Below, piece after piece: positions 41,121-44,120 of a DNA stretch of 44,120 nt (position 1 is the stretch's first letter; the number at the start of each line of letters is the position of its first letter). Origin of the DNA: Phycisphaerae bacterium (lineage in GTDB: Bacteria; Planctomycetota; Phycisphaerae; Phycisphaerales; SM1A02); NCBI GenBank assembly GCA_016845245.1, contig JAERSY010000097.1, forward strand, positions 1 through 44,120, given 5' to 3'. The notes under the pieces are model-generated. The model did not search any database and was not told the origin of the DNA. It was given only the letters and a program-made list of their open reading frames with translations. A program made the translations under genes and the position numbers.

Positions 41121-42752
41121 TTACCTTGGTGGCGCGCCAAAGACATCGTTTCCAAAGTTACGATCGAGCAAGAATCCAAAACCATACGTTGATCGGAATC
41201 CGTTTCGAATAATAGCCATCGGAGTTGCGCCCCAAGACGTTCCAACACTGACGTGGTCACTTGGCTTGAGATAGATGTCTGGCTCAGTTTTTTGCAAAAT
41301 CGCTGCGAAGTTGAGTGTGACAGTAGCTTCTAAATTATCCGACAACCTTCGTGTAATGCTCACCTTTTCTGGAACAGCAATTGGGCTTAAATCGCCAGCA
41401 GCAGTGATGAACTGTGAAAGCGTGATTCTGTCCTTCGAGATTGGGTAATCGAACACGCCGGGTCTTGCGACTTCACCACGAATGTACAAGTTACCAATAG
41501 GTGGCGGCTCTACGTAAATTCGGTCATCAGGTCTGACCACGATGTTGTATGCACTATCGCCTTTACTTAATCTGTCCCATGGAATCACGATGATTCGTTC
41601 AAGCATGCCCGGTGTTTCTCTTGGTTCATCGTCTTGCGAACCACGGTTCGTGATGCGCGAAGATTGATTCGTACTCACAGGAACCCAAGAGTCGGTCTCT
41701 TGGACATAAATGAATGTTGACTCTGGGGTCATTGGCGTGGCGTGGTCACCTTGTGTGACGTCATCAACATCAACTGGCGCTGAAGAATATGTTGACGGTG
41801 GCACTAAGTCATCAACATCAACAAGTTGGCCAGAACCAGTTTGAATGATGCCGGGCGATACTGAGGGGGCCTCAGTTGGCGGCGCGACTTCTTCAATGAG
41901 TTCTTCAACGTCAATGTCATTAACTTCTGGAAGTACTGGCTCTTCAACATCAACTGGTGATGAAGTTGGTGTTCCGGGGGGTCCGATGTCAAGTTGATTG
42001 ATGAGGTCTTCAATGTTTGAAGAGTTGTTGTTAACTGGCGCAGTTGGTGTAACAAAAGTTGGTGTTTTGGGCGCTTCGACTGCTTCGCTCTCAGGTCTGT
42101 TCCACACTGGCAACACATCATCACTCACGGGCAGTTGCCGGATGACGTAAATATTCTTGACTGTTTGCGGAATGCCGCCAGCTTGAGAGAGTGCTTCAAC
42201 GAGAAGTAGGTTTGGATCGCGGAGTGTAAAGACGCCCCATCTCGCTAGCCCGCCATACACCGTATACGTAAAACCTGTCTGGTCTAAGACGTTGACCTGC
42301 ACACTTGGATGTGACATGACTTTCTGAGAAAGCTCTGCACTGATAATGTCTTCTGCTGCTTGAGGTGTCAGACCTGCGACAAGCACATCACCAATTTCAG
42401 GCACCCTGAAGTGCCCGCCTTGGTCAACTCTTCGTTGTACTGGAAAATGTTGGCCAGGCGCATACAAACCATAGATTGAAACATCGAGAACATCACCCGG
42501 TGCAATCTTGTACGTTAAATCTGATGGCATCAAGTCTGCTGCTGAAACATCAGAGAGTTGCGGCCAGTCGTTTTGTTCTTCAATGATGTCGATACGGTCA
42601 AGAATTGGAATGGTCGTTGGCGTTGGTTTGTAATACCCCGTCGCACGCGGGTCGCCCATCCAACCATTTGCGTTACAACCAGAAAGAACCATACACGCCG
42701 TTGTCAATAAGGCGATGTTTATGAGTAACAGTTTGACCTTGTGGAATGTCAT
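41121..42752 (-). CDS. Wza-like polysaccharide export lipoprotein with acidic Pro/Thr-rich insertion
   Basis: Wza-type proteins form the outer-membrane channel for capsule or exopolysaccharide. The 543-residue protein has a lipoprotein signal with lipobox LSGC (C26), then a poly_export domain (YKIAPGDVLDVSIYG near residues 81-95 and FRVPEIGDVLVAGLTP), a first SLBB/beta-grasp region near 165-205, and a second one around LYIRGEVARPGVF (422-434). Between them residues ~221-345 form a low-complexity region rich in Pro, Thr and Asp/Glu, with recurring V-D-V-(D/E)-(D/E)-L motifs, which is not usual in Wza. It is the first gene of the exopolysaccharide operon. Confidence 0.92.
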   Translation of the reverse strand: MTFHKVKLLLINIALLTTACMVLSGCNANGWMGDPRATGYYKPTPTTIPILDRIDIIEEQNDWPQLSDVSAADLMPSDLTYKIAPGDVLDVSIYGLYAPGQHFPVQRRVDQGGHFRVPEIGDVLVAGLTPQAAEDIISAELSQKVMSHPSVQVNVLDQTGFTYTVYGGLARWGVFTLRDPNLLLVEALSQAGGIPQTVKNIYVIRQLPVSDDVLPVWNRPESEAVEAPKTPTFVTPTAPVNNNSSNIEDLINQLDIGPPGTPTSSPVDVEEPVLPEVNDIDVEELIEEVAPPTEAPSVSPGIIQTGSGQLVDVDDLVPPSTYSSAPVDVDDVTQGDHATPMTPESTFIYVQETDSWVPVSTNQSSRITNRGSQDDEPRETPGMLERIIVIPWDRLSKGDSAYNIVVRPDDRIYVEPPPIGNLYIRGEVARPGVFDYPISKDRITLSQFITAAGDLSPIAVPEKVSITRRLSDNLEATVTLNFAAILQKTEPDIYLKPSDHVSVGTSWGATPMAIIRNGFRSTYGFGFLLDRNFGNDVFGAPPR

Positions 42753-42777
42753 CTACTTCCAATCATTACATGAGAAA

Positions 42778-42827
42778 ACGCCAGAAGGGCGTAAAACCTA
42801 AAGCAATGACGTCTCATTGCCCTTTTG
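42778..42827 (-). promoter_or_regulatory. Attenuator-like double hairpin in the exopolysaccharide operon leader
   Basis: On the minus strand, a GCAATGA/TCATTGC hairpin (42820-42803) is followed by ACGCC/GGCGT (42792-42778), which runs into TTTTC, about 25 bases before the wza-like ATG. AAGGGC (42824-42819) is perfectly complementary to GCCCTT (42790-42785), so an alternative pairing would exclude the second hairpin, as in terminator/antiterminator switches. Confidence 0.4.
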
Positions 42828-42904
42828 TATCGGACTTCATCGACAACTTGAGAGTCTAAAGTTGAACCTTCATCACCTTAAAGTCTGGTAAAATCTCAGG
42901 TTCT

Positions 42905-43897
42905 GTGACTCAAACCCACCCAGCTCAGCGCCACCCCAGACCACTTGGTGGTGATACGGCTCGTCAAACACAAAAGAATTCTGTGTTCGATTTGAGTTCG
43001 CGTGTCTTAAACAATGACACGCAACGACTTACGCAACCTCGCAAACCATCTTGGATTCGCGCACAAATCCCTGGCGGCAAAGCGTACGAGGACATGCGGG
43101 CAAACATGGAGAAGCACCAATTGCACACCGTTTGCCAAGAGGCCTCTTGTCCCAATATCGCTGATTGTTGGTCACGGGGCACTGCGACCATCATGATTCT
43201 GGGTGATACATGCACTCGCTCATGCGGATTCTGCAATGTCAAGACTGGCCGCCCTGCTCCACCCGATTTCGATGAGCCGGAAAATGTCGGTAAATCCGTA
43301 GCTCTCATGAACTTAACGCACATCGTGATTACATGCGTAGACCGAGATGACCTCGCAGATGGCGGCGCTTCCCATTGGGCTGAGACCATCAAAGCTGTGA
43401 ACACCCATGCCCCTCAAACCTCAGTAGAGACGCTGATTGGTGATTTTCAGGGTGACTCAGAGGCACTTCAAGTCGTCATTGATGCTGAACCCCATATTCT
43501 TGCCCATAACATGGAAACAGTAAAGCGAATGCATCCAGCAGTTCGCCCGCAAGCGCGATATGACCGTTCAATGAAGGTCCTTCGCGAGATTCAGGAATCT
43601 GGACTCGTCAGTAAAACCGGCATCATGGTTGGAATTGGCGAAACAGATGATGAAGTGATTGAGCTCTTGACTGACATTCGGGAAACAGCCAACACCGAAA
43701 TCATCACGATTGGGCAATACTTACAACCCACGCGAAACCACCTTCCAGTCGATCGTTGGGTCCATCCTGACCAATTTGAGCAATATAAAGAAATCGGCCT
43801 TTCTCTTGGGTTTAGAGTTGTTGAATCAGGCCCGCTTGTACGCTCTTCATTCCACGCTGAAGAACAAGTGCGGGCGTGGGAAAAAACGAAAAAATAA
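42905..43897 (+). CDS. lipA: Lipoyl synthase
   Basis: LipA is a radical SAM enzyme that inserts two sulfurs into protein-bound octanoyl groups to make lipoate. The 330-residue enzyme has the N-terminal auxiliary-cluster motif CQEASCPNIADC (CxxxxCxxxxxC), the radical SAM motif CTRSCGFC (CxxxCxxC) and the C-terminal RSSFHAEEQ, close to the usual RSSYHA. The GTG at 42905 is the start; TAAAAT lies at 42889-42894 with a TGn extension, ten bases upstream, and no Shine-Dalgarno is seen. It diverges from the exopolysaccharide operon. No lipB lies next to it. Confidence 0.95.
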   Translation: MTQTHPAQRHPRPLGGDTARQTQKNSVFDLSSRVLNNDTQRLTQPRKPSWIRAQIPGGKAYEDMRANMEKHQLHTVCQEASCPNIADCWSRGTATIMILGDTCTRSCGFCNVKTGRPAPPDFDEPENVGKSVALMNLTHIVITCVDRDDLADGGASHWAETIKAVNTHAPQTSVETLIGDFQGDSEALQVVIDAEPHILAHNMETVKRMHPAVRPQARYDRSMKVLREIQESGLVSKTGIMVGIGETDDEVIELLTDIRETANTEIITIGQYLQPTRNHLPVDRWVHPDQFEQYKEIGLSLGFRVVESGPLVRSSFHAEEQVRAWEKTKK

Positions 43898-43945
43898 CCT
43901 AACTATTTGCATATTCGATGCTTAAGTCGCCCTATTTGTCGTCCG

Positions 43946-44120
43946 ATGAATGGGCGTATGATCCATAATCAAGCATTTTCAACTCAATCGAATCGAAGAA
44001 ACAAGACGCGCACTTCGTATGAAGGCGAGGCCGTACTGCGTTGGAGCCACGATTTTGACACGCCTGTCAGGTATCAAGTCGTTGATCGAAGCAGTGGCGG
44101 CATGCGAATCGTTTCGCAGT
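43946..44120 (+). CDS. PilZ-domain-like protein, N-terminal part (cut by window edge)
   Basis: The frame from the ATG at 43946 is open to the window end (58 codons). The sequence RRNKTRTSYEGEAVLRW, then YQVVDRSSGGMRIVSQ, resembles the PilZ pattern: a basic RxxxR-type start, a strand, then D/NxSxxG, here DRSSGG. PilZ domains bind c-di-GMP. Only the start is seen and the RxxxR spacing is not certain. There is no clear Shine-Dalgarno. The C-terminus and true length are outside the window. Confidence 0.55.
   Translation, partial: MNGRMIHNQAFSTQSNRRNKTRTSYEGEAVLRWSHDFDTPVRYQVVDRSSGGMRIVSQ

Overview
The window looks like part of a chromosome from a member of the Planctomycetota, most likely a Phycisphaerae-type bacterium. 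This is inferred from gene content, not from a marker-gene search. The pointers are an archaeal/eukaryotic-type prolyl-tRNA synthetase, a small histone H1/Hc1-like protein, an exosortase fused to an EpsI domain in an exopolysaccharide locus, a short TPR-rich secretin/pilus operon, and moderate GC content. No tRNA, rRNA, CRISPR array, transposase or phage gene was seen. Coding density is very high and the longest stretch without a convincing gene is about 250 bp.

Layout. (1) 1-5548 is mostly housekeeping: a truncated plsY and a UbiA-like membrane protein on the minus strand; divergent purB, an Hc1-like nucleoid protein with its own terminator, a FabZ-like dehydratase and manA on the plus strand; then a small unknown gene and a cysteine-rich secreted protein. 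(2) 5626-12657: proS divergent from a UbiA/MqnP-type prenyltransferase, a PepC-type peptidase, dnaK with a structured leader, and a dihydrouridine synthase. A roughly 98-bp imperfect inverted repeat fills two convergent gaps here, in opposite orientations. (3) 12847-26378 (minus) is one compact type IV pilus / type II secretion-like operon. Its order of transcription is major pilin, second pilin, PilM, PilN, PilO, PilP-like, secretin, TPR lipoprotein, histidine kinase, response regulator, HD-GYP phosphodiesterase, STAS protein, PilB, PilC. Most joints are overlaps of 1-4 bp (ATGA or TGATG). (4) 26618-30180: DUF1015 converging on serC and serA. (5) 30201-42752 (minus) is an exopolysaccharide/exosortase operon: Wza-like export lipoprotein, exosortase-EpsI fusion, a 1701-residue TPR membrane protein, a Wzc-like polysaccharide co-polymerase with a defective P-loop, a WecA/MraY-family transferase and a low-molecular-weight tyrosine phosphatase. 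serA and serC follow on the same strand. (6) 42905-44120: lipA and the start of a PilZ-like gene.

How the genes may work together. The pilus operon carries its own regulatory cassette (kinase, receiver, c-di-GMP phosphodiesterase, STAS) just before the motor ATPase PilB, whose N-terminus has MshEN-like repeats that in relatives bind c-di-GMP. A PilZ-like gene starts at the right edge. This suggests a self-contained c-di-GMP-controlled surface or secretion machine next to a matrix exopolysaccharide system. Three transcription units (dnaK, pilin, exopolysaccharide) have long leaders with hairpins, while many other first genes have a -10-like hexamer only 6-10 nt before the start codon and no Shine-Dalgarno, as expected for leaderless or nearly leaderless mRNAs.
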